The position numbers were made by a program, and so were the translations under genes. A DNA stretch of 64,000 nt from JAIBJN01 sp035461525 (GTDB lineage Bacteria > Actinomycetota > Thermoleophilia > Gaiellales > Gaiellaceae): assembly GCA_035461525.1 (NCBI GenBank), contig DATHVD010000046.1, positions 15,134 through 79,133 on the forward strand. Reading direction: 5' to 3'. The notes under the pieces were generated by a model. The model did not search any database, was not told the DNA's origin, and saw nothing but the letters and a program-made list of their open reading frames with translations. Positions 25,151 to 33,602 of the stretch are shown in pieces (position 1 is the first letter of the stretch; each line of letters begins with the position of its first letter).

Positions 25151-25978
25151 TCAGCGGGCCTTCGCGAGCAGGTAGATGCTCGCGAGGCCCGCCCAATCCC
25201 CGTAGGGCGCGAGGAGCGCGCGTGTGTCCTCGGCCTCGGCGCGGCGCCCGAGCAGCCGCGAGCAGAGCTCGATGAGCCCGAGATCGCCGACGAGCCCGTG
25301 CTCGCGGCGGCCCAGCCCGTAGAGGCTGATCATCCCCGCCGACCAGGGCCCGAGGCCGCGCTCGCGCTCCACGCGCGCGACCGCCGCCTCGGTGCTGACG
25401 CCGTGCAGCCGCTCGACGTCCCACTCGCGCGAGATGCGGACGAGGACGTTGGCCTTGCGCGCCACGAGCCCCTCTCGGGCCAGCAGGGCGGGCGAGAGGC
25501 CGCCGAAGGTCGCGCGCGTGGGCGGCAGCCGCAGCTCCCCGAGCGGCGCCGCGGCGCGCCGGAGGAGCTTCGCCTCGAGCGCCCGAGCCGCGCGCGCCTG
25601 TATGAGCTGCCCGCAGACCGCCTTGAGGAGGGCGTGCGTGACCGTGCCGGTGCGAAGCGGCCGCAGCCCCCGCAGGCGCCGGATCGCGCCGCCGAGGAGC
25701 GGGTCGTCGCCGAAGCGGCGCAGAAAGGGGGAGTGGTCGTCGTCGGCGGCGAGGACGAAGCGAAGCCGCTCGAGCACCGGCTCCGGGTCGGCGCCCTCGA
25801 CCCTGGCCTCGAGGACGCCGTCGGGCCGCTGGCGGACGCTGGCGAGGGCCGGCGTCCCGCCGGCCTCGAGCGCGAGCGTGAGCACGCCGTCGCGGAAGCG
25901 CCGCGTGGCGTCGCTCGCGTGCCTCGCCGAGAGCGCGAGCGAGTACGGCGGTCGCGCCACGATCGTGGTCTCGAGCAC
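25151..25978 (-). CDS. DNA-3-methyladenine glycosylase II-like (AlkA/HhH-GPD)
   Basis: 275 residues. Base-excision enzyme removing alkylated bases. A helix-hairpin-helix/GPD module GLGPWSAGMISLYGLG leads to the catalytic Asp232 in LVGDLGL. The N-terminal AlkA-like beta domain is present (YSLALSARHASDATRRFRDG). The GTG at 25978 is supported by TAAGCT ending 7 nt upstream. It converges with the polysaccharide island, 8 bp from the LPXTG gene stop. Confidence 0.88.
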   Translation of the reverse strand: MLETTIVARPPYSLALSARHASDATRRFRDGVLTLALEAGGTPALASVRQRPDGVLEARVEGADPEPVLERLRFVLAADDDHSPFLRRFGDDPLLGGAIRRLRGLRPLRTGTVTHALLKAVCGQLIQARAARALEAKLLRRAAAPLGELRLPPTRATFGGLSPALLAREGLVARKANVLVRISREWDVERLHGVSTEAAVARVERERGLGPWSAGMISLYGLGRREHGLVGDLGLIELCSRLLGRRAEAEDTRALLAPYGDWAGLASIYLLAKAR

Positions 25979-25985
25979 GCGCGCG

Positions 25986-25991
25986 AGCTTA
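25986..25991 (-). promoter_or_regulatory. -10 TAAGCT, leaderless
   Basis: TAAGCT on the - strand ends 7 nt before the GTG at 25978, and lies 3 bp beyond the end of the CAP pseudogene. Confidence 0.55.
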
Positions 25992-25994
25992 CCG

Positions 25995-26520
25995 CTACCG
26001 GCGGAAGCCGAACTCGGCCACGACGATCGTGACCTCGTCCCAGAAGCCGTACGTGCCGACCGGGCCCTCGACGTGCACCGCGGCGACGCCGATCCGCCGC
26101 CAGCTCCGGTTGAGGAGGTTCGCGCGGTGTCCCGGGCTCCGCATCCAGCTCCTCACCGTCTGGCGGGCGCTCAGGCCGGGCGCGCCCCAAGCAACGTTCT
26201 CGCCTGCGCCCCAGACGCTCGCGTCGGGGCCGGGCCAGAACGTGCGGATCCAGGTGCCGAACGGCACCCAGCGTGAGGGTTCCGCCGCAGGAGCTCGTGG
26301 CGGAAGTAGCCGGCCGTCGCCATCGAGGCGGCGTGGCTGTTCGCCGCGGGTCAGGGGGGCCGCCGCGCGGAGCTTGGAGAGCCCGCAGGCCTGCCGAGCC
26401 GCGTTCACCCGCTTCACGAGCGCGGTCTCGAGCCGGTCCTCGTCCGTGACGGCGGTCTGGGCTCCGGCGCCGGGCGCGGCCGCGAGGGCAGCGACGACGA
26501 GCGACGCCGACGCGGCCGCT
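25995..26520 (-). pseudogene. Broken secreted CAP/SCP-domain protein
   Basis: The C-terminal half is a clear CAP domain (GAGENVAWGAPGLSARQTV, SPGHRANLLNRSWRRIGV, FWDEVTIVVAEFGF). Upstream, VKRVNAARQACGLSKLRAAAPLTR is in the same frame. The expected ANSHAASMATAGYFRHE lies in the next frame (about 26285-26335) and the frame then returns, so there are two compensating single-base shifts. A signal-peptide-like stretch (LAAAASASLVVAALAAAP, about 26460-26520) is in frame, but no start codon precedes it. Either an inactivated gene or a locus with sequence errors. Confidence 0.75.
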
Positions 26521-26731
26521 GCGAGCCTTCCCCTCGTGGACGCAGGATCTCCGCGATCGCAGTGTTCTGCGTCCCCCGTTCGAGGCTCCGCGCGGGCGCC
26601 GCGGCGGGCTCCGGAAACTCGGGCTGTTGCGGCTTCGCCACGGAGCCGATACGAACCCCATGACGCGCCCGGGTACTCCCGACCCGTTCGGTACCATAGG
26701 TCCGGCTGTCGACCGGAAAGGACGCTGAAGC
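26521..26731 (+). promoter_or_regulatory. clpC upstream region
   Basis: No gene seen. TACCAT (26692-26697) is a candidate -10 for clpC without a clear -35. GGAAAGGACG (26714-26723) is the clpC ribosome-binding site. Confidence 0.4.
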
Positions 26732-29260
26732 TTGTTCGAGCGCTTCACCGAGAGAGCCCGGCAGGTCGTCGTTCTCGCCCAGGACGAGGCCCGCGCCCTC
26801 AAGCACAACTACATCGGCACCGAGCACATCCTGCTGGGACTCCTCCGCGAGGAGGAGGGCCTGGCCGCCCGCGTGCTCGACAGCCTCGACATCACGGTGG
26901 AGGAGGTTCGCGCCCAGGTGGCCCGCATCGTCGGACAGGGCGACGAGGTCACGACCGGCCAGATCCCGTTCACCCCGCGCGCGAAGAAGGTCCTCGAGTT
27001 GGCGCTGCGCGAGGCGCTCTCGCTCGGCCACAACTACATCGGCACCGAGCACATCCTCCTCGGCCTCGTGCGCGAGAACGAGGGCGTCGCCGCGCGCATC
27101 CTGCTCGACTTCGACGCCGACGCGGAGAAGATCCGCAACGAGATCATCCGCATGCTCTCCGGCCCGGGCCGCCGCCAGCAGGGCGGGGGCACCGCCGCGG
27201 GGGAGAAGTCGAAGAGCTCGAAGCTCCTCGACCAGTTCGGGCGCAACTTGACGAAGCTCGCGGCCGAGTCGAAGCTCGACCCGGTCGTCGGCCGCCAGAC
27301 CGAGATCGAGCGCGTGATGCAGATCCTGTCGCGGCGCACGAAGAACAACCCCGTCCTGATCGGGGAGCCGGGCGTCGGGAAGACGGCCGTCGTCGAGGGG
27401 CTCGCCGCCCGCATCTCCGCTAACCAGGTGCCCGAGCTCCTCAAGAACAAGCAGATCTACACGCTCGACCTCGCCGCGCTCGTCGCGGGCTCGAAGTACC
27501 GGGGCGAGTTCGAGGAGCGGTTGAAGAAGGTGATGAAGGAGATCACCCAGCGGGGCGACATCATCCTGTTCATCGACGAGCTCCACAACCTCGTCGGCGC
27601 CGGCGCGGCCGAGGGCGCGATCGACGCGGCCTCGATCCTGAAGCCGGCCCTGGCCCGGGGCGAGCTGCAGACGATCGGCGCGACCACGCTCGACGAGTAC
27701 CGCAAGTACCTCGAGCGCGACGCCGCCCTCGAGCGCCGCTTCCAGCAGATCCGCGTGGACGAGCCTTCCGTGGACGACACCGTGCAGATCCTGCGAGGGC
27801 TCCGCGACCGCTACGAGGCCCACCATCGCTGCACGATCACGGACGAGGCCCTCCGCGCCTCCGCCGTCCTCGCCGACCGTTACATCCAGGACCGCCACCT
27901 ACCGGACAAGGCCATCGACCTGATCGACGAGGCCGCCTCCCGCATGCGCATCAAGACGATGACCGCCCCGCCGCGCTACCGCGAGCTCGAGGAGGAGATC
28001 GAGAAGGTGCGCGAGGAGAAGGAGGCCTCGATCGAGGCGCAGGAGTTCGAGAAGGCCGCGAACCTCCGCGACAAGGAGCGCAAGCTCACGCAGAAGAAGC
28101 GCGAGCTGGAGGAGAAGTGGCGCAACTCCGAGCATGTCGAGCAGCCGGAGATCGGCGAGGAGGAGATCGCGGACATCGTCTCCATGTGGACGGGCATCCC
28201 GGTCTTCAAGCTCACCGAGGCCGAGTCGCAGAAGCTGATCCGCATGGAGGACGAGCTGCACAAGCATGTCATCGGCCAGCAGCAGGCGATCGTCGCCGTC
28301 TCGAAGGCGATCCGCCGCGCGCGCGCCGGCATCAAGGACCCGAAGCGCCCCACCGGCTCGTTCATCTTCCTCGGCCCCTCGGGCGTGGGCAAGACCGAGC
28401 TCGCGCGCACGCTCGCCGAGTTCCTCTTCGGCGACGAGGACGCCATGATCCAGGTGGACATGTCGGAGTACATGGAGAAGCACTCCGTGTCCCGGCTCGT
28501 CGGCTCCCCGCCCGGCTACATCGGCTACGACGAGGGCGGCCAGCTCACCGAGTCCGTGCGCCGGAAGCCGTACTCCGTCGTCCTCCTCGACGAGATCGAG
28601 AAGGCCCACCCGGACGTCTTCAACATCCTCCTCCAGATCCTCGAGGACGGGAAGCTGACGGACGCCCAGGGCCGTAAGGTCGACTTCCGCAACACGATCG
28701 TGATCATGACGTCGAACATCGGCGCCGCCACGATCTCCAAGAACCAGTCCTTCGGCTTCTCGGTCGGCGACGACACCGGCCTCTCCTACGACGAGATGAA
28801 GGACAGGATCATGGGAGAGCTGAAGAAGGTCTTCCGCCCCGAGCTCCTGAACCGGATCGACGAGGTCATCGTCTTCCACAAGCTGACGAAGGACGAGATC
28901 AAGACGATCGTCGACCTGATGATGAAGCGTCTGCGCGAGCAGATGGTCGAGCACGAGGCCGCCATCGAGCTCACGGAGGAGGCGAAGGAGCTCCTCGTCG
29001 ACAAGGGCTACGACCCGGCGATGGGCGCCCGGCCGCTCCGCCGCGCGATCCAGCGCTTCATCGAGGATCCCCTCGCCGACTTCGTCCTGGGCCGCTCGAT
29101 CAAGCCCGGCTCGACGATCGTCGTCGACCGCAAGGACGAGGAGGAGGTCGACATCAAGGTCGTCGAGGGCGAGCCTCCGGAGCGCGAGAAGGTGACCGTC
29201 CCCGCCGACCAGCCCAAGGGCGAGTCGGAGGGCGACGCCGAGCCGCACGACGACGAGTAG
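26732..29260 (+). CDS. clpC: ATP-dependent Clp protease ATP-binding subunit ClpC
   Basis: 842 residues. Hexameric unfoldase feeding ClpP. Two Clp-N repeats (1-145), AAA-1 with Walker A GEPGVGKT and Walker B IILFIDELHN, a coiled-coil middle domain (about 410-470) and AAA-2 with GPSGVGKT and VVLLDEIEKAH. The C-terminal domain ends acidic (EGDAEPHDDE). Length is typical. TTG at 26732 is chosen because LFERFTERARQ is the canonical beginning and a GGAAAGGACG site lies upstream. The N-domain has a stand-alone relative in this window at 685-1368. Confidence 0.96.
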   Translation: MFERFTERARQVVVLAQDEARALKHNYIGTEHILLGLLREEEGLAARVLDSLDITVEEVRAQVARIVGQGDEVTTGQIPFTPRAKKVLELALREALSLGHNYIGTEHILLGLVRENEGVAARILLDFDADAEKIRNEIIRMLSGPGRRQQGGGTAAGEKSKSSKLLDQFGRNLTKLAAESKLDPVVGRQTEIERVMQILSRRTKNNPVLIGEPGVGKTAVVEGLAARISANQVPELLKNKQIYTLDLAALVAGSKYRGEFEERLKKVMKEITQRGDIILFIDELHNLVGAGAAEGAIDAASILKPALARGELQTIGATTLDEYRKYLERDAALERRFQQIRVDEPSVDDTVQILRGLRDRYEAHHRCTITDEALRASAVLADRYIQDRHLPDKAIDLIDEAASRMRIKTMTAPPRYRELEEEIEKVREEKEASIEAQEFEKAANLRDKERKLTQKKRELEEKWRNSEHVEQPEIGEEEIADIVSMWTGIPVFKLTEAESQKLIRMEDELHKHVIGQQQAIVAVSKAIRRARAGIKDPKRPTGSFIFLGPSGVGKTELARTLAEFLFGDEDAMIQVDMSEYMEKHSVSRLVGSPPGYIGYDEGGQLTESVRRKPYSVVLLDEIEKAHPDVFNILLQILEDGKLTDAQGRKVDFRNTIVIMTSNIGAATISKNQSFGFSVGDDTGLSYDEMKDRIMGELKKVFRPELLNRIDEVIVFHKLTKDEIKTIVDLMMKRLREQMVEHEAAIELTEEAKELLVDKGYDPAMGARPLRRAIQRFIEDPLADFVLGRSIKPGSTIVVDRKDEEEVDIKVVEGEPPEREKVTVPADQPKGESEGDAEPHDDE

Positions 29261-29267
29261 CGCGGGC

Positions 29268-29654
29268 GTGATCGAGTACGAGGACGCGTCCCCCGAGGTA
29301 CGCGCCGTCTACGACGACATCATGGCCACCCGGAAGACCGACCGGGTGAACAACTTCTGGAAGGTCGTCGCCGCCGACCCGGCGACGCTGCGGCGGACGT
29401 GGGAGTCCGTGAAAGAGGTCATGGCACCCGGCGGCGCGCTCGACCCGCTCACGAAGGAGCTCCTCTACGTCGCCGTCTCGGTGACGAACGGCTGCGAGTA
29501 CTGCATCGCCTCCCACACGGCCGCGGCCCGCGCGAAGGGAGCGACGGAGGAGCAGCTCGCCGAGCTGCGCGCCGTGGTCGGCATGGCGAGCGAGACGAAC
29601 GCGCTCGCCACCGCCTACGGCGTCCCGGTGGACGAGGCCTTCCGCCGCTCGTAG
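29268..29654 (+). CDS. Carboxymuconolactone decarboxylase/AhpD-like protein
   Basis: 128 residues. A single CMD domain with the AhpD redox motif EYCIASHTAAA: CEYC plus the downstream His form the peroxidase/proton-relay site. AhpD-like proteins act as alkylhydroperoxidases or thiol oxidoreductases. GTG at 29268 lies 7 nt after clpC, so it is probably co-transcribed and could link to protein-stress or oxidative responses (inference). Confidence 0.87.
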   Translation: MIEYEDASPEVRAVYDDIMATRKTDRVNNFWKVVAADPATLRRTWESVKEVMAPGGALDPLTKELLYVAVSVTNGCEYCIASHTAAARAKGATEEQLAELRAVVGMASETNALATAYGVPVDEAFRRS

Positions 29655-29663
29655 CCGCTTCCG

Positions 29664-30305
29664 CTACGGCGCTCGCTCGTCCGCGGCCGGTGGGCTCTCC
29701 GGCGGCTCGGCGGGCTCCGCGGGTGCGGTGGGTTCCGTGGGCGGTCGTTCGGCCGCGGCCGCGGGCTCTGCGGGCGCAGCCGGCTTCGCGGTAGGCGACG
29801 GGTCGGCGGGCGGCGGCGCGGCGGACGAGGTGGGCGCCGGCGGGGGCGACGTCGGAGTCGACGCCCCGGCATCCCCTCTCATGCCGGAGGCCTCGGTGCG
29901 GAGCGTGTCCACGCCGCCGGCGTCCTGCACCATGAGCCAGCCGCCCACGGCGACGATCGCGGCCAGCACGAGGCCGATCCAGGCCCAGACGGCCGTGAAG
30001 TCGTCCGGGAGCACCTTGAGGAGGGCGAAGACGAAAATGAGCAGGCCGAGCGCGGCCGCGATCATCGTGTCGGAGACGGGGAGGTCGATCTCGACGCCCA
30101 TGAGCCGCGTGACGAGCCAGGCGACGAGGGCGATCGTCAGGAGGCCCAGCACGACGCCCCAGAACCCGTTCCAGGCGTTCGCGGTGGCGACGGCGAGGTC
30201 GAGCACCTCCACCCGCTGCCACGGGAAGAAGGTGACGACGAGAAGCAGCGCCCCCGCCGCGAGCATGATCTGGCCTCCGCGGGGCAGCGCTCTGAATCTG
30301 TCCAT
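29664..30305 (-). CDS. Membrane protein with Pro/Ala-rich C-terminal tail
   Basis: 213 residues. Four hydrophobic helices (about 12-26, 47-70, 80-98, 107-125), then a long tail rich in Pro, Ala, Thr and Glu that is probably unstructured and may be extracytoplasmic. AAAGGACG precedes the ATG at 30305. No recognised domain beyond a general small-membrane-protein pattern. It converges with the AhpD-like gene with a 9-bp gap. Confidence 0.75.
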   Translation of the reverse strand: MDRFRALPRGGQIMLAAGALLLVVTFFPWQRVEVLDLAVATANAWNGFWGVVLGLLTIALVAWLVTRLMGVEIDLPVSDTMIAAALGLLIFVFALLKVLPDDFTAVWAWIGLVLAAIVAVGGWLMVQDAGGVDTLRTEASGMRGDAGASTPTSPPPAPTSSAAPPPADPSPTAKPAAPAEPAAAAERPPTEPTAPAEPAEPPESPPAADERAP

Positions 30306-30474
30306 CGAACACGTCCTTTCTGATCGCGGGACGCACTCCGGCGGCCGCTTCTGCGCCGCGCGCGAAGGGCAAACGCAGCGCAAGCCTTGCAATCAGGCCG
30401 GACGGAGGGACGATCGGTGCGGAGGCGCAGAAGTCCTGACGCTTCCGGCACGCTTCGGCGTCGGACCTCCGGCC

Positions 30475-30480
30475 TAGACT
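30475..30480 (+). promoter_or_regulatory. -10 TAGACT of radA, leaderless
   Basis: TAGACT ends 9 nt before the radA ATG at 30490. Confidence 0.55.
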
Positions 30481-30489
30481 GGGACGCCG

Positions 30490-31851
30490 ATGGCGAAGGC
30501 GGCGATCCAGCACGCGTGCTCCGAGTGCGGGTACACGACCGGCAAGTGGCTCGGCCGCTGCCCGGCGTGCGAGGCGTGGGGAACCCTCGTCGAGGAGCGC
30601 CCGCTCGCGCCGGCACCCGGGGTGCGCGGGGCGGCGGCGCGCGGGAAGTCGCTCCTGCGCCTGGTCGAGGTCGAGGCCTCGGACGCCGAGCGCCTCCCCA
30701 CCGGTGTTCCCGAGCTCGACCGCGTTCTCGGCGGCGGCCTCGTCCCCGCCTCGCTCGTGCTCGTCTCGGGCGACCCGGGCATCGGCAAGTCCACGCTCCT
30801 CCTCATGGCGCTCCGGGCGATGAGCGAGGAGCGAAAGGTCGTGCTCGTCACGGGGGAGGAGTCAGCGGCCCAGGTGAAGCTGCGCGCCGACAGGCTCGGC
30901 GGCGCCGGCGCGGTGCACATCCTCGCGGAGACCGATCTCGACGAGGTGTGCGCCACGCTCGAGCGGGAGCGCCCCGGGGTCTGCGTCATCGACTCCGTGC
31001 AGACGCTCTACGCCCCCGACCTCGGCTCGGCGCCCGGGTCGGTGGCGCAGGTGCGGGAGGCCGCCGGGCGGCTCCTCCGGGTCGCCAAGGAGCAGGAGGT
31101 CGCCACTTTTCTCGTCGGGCACGTGACCAAGGAGGGCTCGGTCGCCGGCCCGCGCGTGCTCGAGCACCTCGTTGACTGCGTCCTCCACTTCGAGGGCGAC
31201 CGCTACCGCTCCCACCGCGTGCTGCGCGCCGTCAAGAACCGCTTCGGCTCGACGAACGAGATCGGCGTCTTCGAGATGACCTCTGCCGGCCTCGTCGCCG
31301 TCGAAGATCCCTCCGAGCTCTTCGGCCGGCCCGACGACGAGCAGCCCGGCTCGGCCGTCGCTTGTACGATCGAAGGGACGCGGCCGCTCCTGCTCGAGGT
31401 GCAGGCGCTCGTCTCGCCGACCGACCTGGCGATGCCACGCCGCGTCGGGACCGGCGTCGACCCGAAGCGCCTCTCCATGATCGTCGCCGTCCTCGGACGC
31501 CACGCCGGAGTCGCGCTCGGCCAGGCCGACGTCTTCGTGAACGTCGCCGGAGGCGTCCGGGTCGACGAGCCCGGGGCCGACCTCGGCGTCGCCCTCGCCA
31601 TCGCCTCGGCGGCGCGCGGCGTGCCCGTCCGCTCCGGCCTCGCCTGCTTCGGGGAGGTGGGGCTCACGGGCCGGATCCGGCCCGTCAGCCAGGCCGAGCG
31701 GCGGCTCGCCGAGTGCGCGAAGCTCGGCTTCTCCAAGGCCCTCGTGCCGGACGGCACCGAGTCCCGTGCAAGAATGCGCCTCGAGGCAGCGGCCACGCTG
31801 CGAACGGCGATCACGGCGGGGCTCGATGCGAGAAGACCCTCGGAAGGATAA
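30490..31851 (+). CDS. radA: DNA repair protein RadA
   Basis: 453 residues. Hexameric helicase-like ATPase promoting branch migration in recombination. N-terminal C4 zinc finger (CSECGYTTGKWLGRCPAC), RecA core with Walker A GDPGIGKST, the RadA-specific KNRFG motif (AVKNRFGSTNEIG), and a C-terminal Lon-protease-like domain (VGTGVDPKRLSMIVAVLGRH). Full length. It overlaps disA by 26 bp; the radA-disA pairing is well known and RadA is reported to interact with DisA. Confidence 0.95.
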   Translation: MAKAAIQHACSECGYTTGKWLGRCPACEAWGTLVEERPLAPAPGVRGAAARGKSLLRLVEVEASDAERLPTGVPELDRVLGGGLVPASLVLVSGDPGIGKSTLLLMALRAMSEERKVVLVTGEESAAQVKLRADRLGGAGAVHILAETDLDEVCATLERERPGVCVIDSVQTLYAPDLGSAPGSVAQVREAAGRLLRVAKEQEVATFLVGHVTKEGSVAGPRVLEHLVDCVLHFEGDRYRSHRVLRAVKNRFGSTNEIGVFEMTSAGLVAVEDPSELFGRPDDEQPGSAVACTIEGTRPLLLEVQALVSPTDLAMPRRVGTGVDPKRLSMIVAVLGRHAGVALGQADVFVNVAGGVRVDEPGADLGVALAIASAARGVPVRSGLACFGEVGLTGRIRPVSQAERRLAECAKLGFSKALVPDGTESRARMRLEAAATLRTAITAGLDARRPSEG

Positions 31852-32911
31852 GACCCTCCTCTCGGCGCTCAAGCAGGTTGCGCCGGGAACGCCGCTGCGG
31901 TCGGGCATCGACGACATCATCCGCGCCGAGCTCGGCGCCCTCATCGTCATCGGCGACCCGAGCACCCTCGCCTTCCTCCTCTCCGGCGGCATGCGCCTAG
32001 ACCTGCCTTTCTCGTCCCAGCTCCTCTACGAGCTGGCGAAGATGGACGGGGCCATCCTCATGAGCCGGGACATGCAGAAGCTCGTCTACGCGAACGTCCA
32101 GCTCATGCCGGACGCGGCCATCCCCTCGAGCGAGACCGGTACCCGCCACCGCACCGCCGAGCGCGTCGCCAGGCAGACCGACGCCCTCGTCATCTCGATC
32201 TCGCAGCAACGGGAAACCGTCACCGTCTTCGTCGGCGACCTGCGCTACCAGCTGGGGGAGATCTCGGACACGCTGGCCCGCACGAACCAGGCGCTCGGCA
32301 CGCTCGAGACATACCGCACGCGCCTCGACCAGGGCCTCACCCGGCTGACCGCGCTCGAGTTCCAGAGCGCCGTCGTCCTCGACGACGTCCTCGTCGTCCT
32401 CCAGCGGGCGGAGATGACGACGCGGATGGCGGAGGAGATCGAGCGCAACTGCGTCGAGCTCGGCGAGGAGGGCCGGCTCATCCGCATGCAGCTCGACGAG
32501 CTGATGGAGGACGTCGTGCGCGAGAAGTCCTCCGTCGTCTACGACTATGAGCGGAGCGGCGACCTGGCGACCGCGACGGGCGCGATCGAGCAGCTCTCCG
32601 GCCTGGACTACCCTCGGCTGCTCGAGGTCGAGGAGCTGGCGGCCCTGCTCGGCTACCCGCGGGAGGCGAACCCCCTCGACGTGACCGTGCAGCCGCGCGG
32701 CTACCGCGTGCTCTCGCGCATCCCACGCCTCCCCGACTCCGCCATCCGCCACGTCGTCCGTAGCTTCGAGAGCCTCGACGCGGTCGTGCGCGCGAGCCAC
32801 CGCGACCTCGAGGCGGTCGAGACGGTGGGAGCGGTGCGCGCCCGCGAGATCCGCGAGGGCCTGCGCCGCCTCCAGGAGCACAACCTGGTCGACCGCTACC
32901 TACAGCTCTGA
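31826..32911 (+). CDS. disA: DNA integrity scanning diadenylate cyclase DisA
   Basis: 361 residues from MREDPRKDKTLL. Makes c-di-AMP from two ATP while scanning DNA for branched structures. The DAC domain carries MDGAILM (Asp74) and GTRHRTAERVA (RHR 107-109), both catalytic motifs intact. A helical linker and C-terminal HhH domain (LDAVVRASHRDLEAVETVGAVRAREI) follow. The internal ATG at 31826 is preferred over an upstream frame extension because it gives the canonical N-terminus. Confidence 0.95.
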   Translation: MREDPRKDKTLLSALKQVAPGTPLRSGIDDIIRAELGALIVIGDPSTLAFLLSGGMRLDLPFSSQLLYELAKMDGAILMSRDMQKLVYANVQLMPDAAIPSSETGTRHRTAERVARQTDALVISISQQRETVTVFVGDLRYQLGEISDTLARTNQALGTLETYRTRLDQGLTRLTALEFQSAVVLDDVLVVLQRAEMTTRMAEEIERNCVELGEEGRLIRMQLDELMEDVVREKSSVVYDYERSGDLATATGAIEQLSGLDYPRLLEVEELAALLGYPREANPLDVTVQPRGYRVLSRIPRLPDSAIRHVVRSFESLDAVVRASHRDLEAVETVGAVRAREIREGLRRLQEHNLVDRYLQL

Positions 32912-32976
32912 GCCGCCGCAGGAGCCGTTTCGCGCGCCCTGGGGGCCAGAAAATGGCTTTTCAAGCGGGTTTTCGG

Positions 32977-32982
32977 TAGAAT
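32977..32982 (+). promoter_or_regulatory. Candidate -10 TAGAAT of carD
   Basis: Near-consensus TAGAAT with a poor -35 (TGGCTT, 17 bp upstream). Predicts a leader of about 55 nt containing the hairpin at 33004. Confidence 0.55.
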
Positions 32983-33003
32983 GGCACGGTTCCGCAGGCG
33001 TCC

Positions 33004-33025
33004 CGGGCGTCTTTTTTGACGCCCG
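33004..33025 (+). promoter_or_regulatory. Hairpin with T6 loop in carD leader
   Basis: Perfect 8-bp stem CGGGCGTC / GACGCCCG with a loop of six T, 6 nt before the AAGGAGG ribosome-binding site of carD. It may stabilise the mRNA or gate translation. The U-run is in the loop, not after the stem, so it is not a classic terminator. Confidence 0.6.
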
Positions 33026-33043
33026 CGTTCAAGGAGGAGAGGG

Positions 33044-33547
33044 TTGTACGAACTCGGCGACAAGGTCGTGTACCCCCACCACGGCGCGGGGACCGTCGTG
33101 AAGAAGGAGACGAGGACGGTTCTGGGTCAGGAGCGCGAGTACCTGACGATCAAGATCCTGCACAACGACATGACCGTGAACGTCCCGACCGAGAACGCCG
33201 ACCGCGTCGGCCTTCGCAAGGTCATCGACGAGAAGATGGTGGAACAGGTCGTCACCGTGCTCCACGGCAACGGCACGAAGATGCCGAAGAACTGGAACCG
33301 CCGCTTCAAGTACAACCGCGACAAGATGAAGACAGGGGACATCTTCGAGCTCGCCGAGGTCGTGCGGAACCTCTCCCTGCGCGACCAGGAGAAGGGCCTC
33401 TCCACGGGTGAGAAGCAGATGTTCGTCAAGGCCAAGAAGATCCTCGCCTCCGAGCTCATGTACGCGAAGCTGATGGACGAGGACGAGGCCGCCGCCTGGC
33501 TCGACGAGGTGCTCGACTCCGTCGGCGCCTCGAAGGTCGCAGGCTAG
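33044..33547 (+). CDS. carD: CarD-family transcription regulator
   Basis: 167 residues. Binds the RNA polymerase beta lobe and stabilises open complexes at rRNA and other promoters. The N-terminal Tudor-like RNAP-interaction domain (YELGDKVVYPHHGAGTVV) and the helical C-terminal DNA-binding domain (LSTGEKQMFVKAKKILASEL) are intact. TTG at 33044 is the canonical start and has an AAGGAGG site 6 nt upstream. Confidence 0.94.
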   Translation: MYELGDKVVYPHHGAGTVVKKETRTVLGQEREYLTIKILHNDMTVNVPTENADRVGLRKVIDEKMVEQVVTVLHGNGTKMPKNWNRRFKYNRDKMKTGDIFELAEVVRNLSLRDQEKGLSTGEKQMFVKAKKILASELMYAKLMDEDEAAAWLDEVLDSVGASKVAG

Positions 33548-33602
33548 GCCCCCGCGCCTCCGAGTGCGACCGCTCGGCCGGGGCCGCAGGCATCCTTGCC
33601 GT

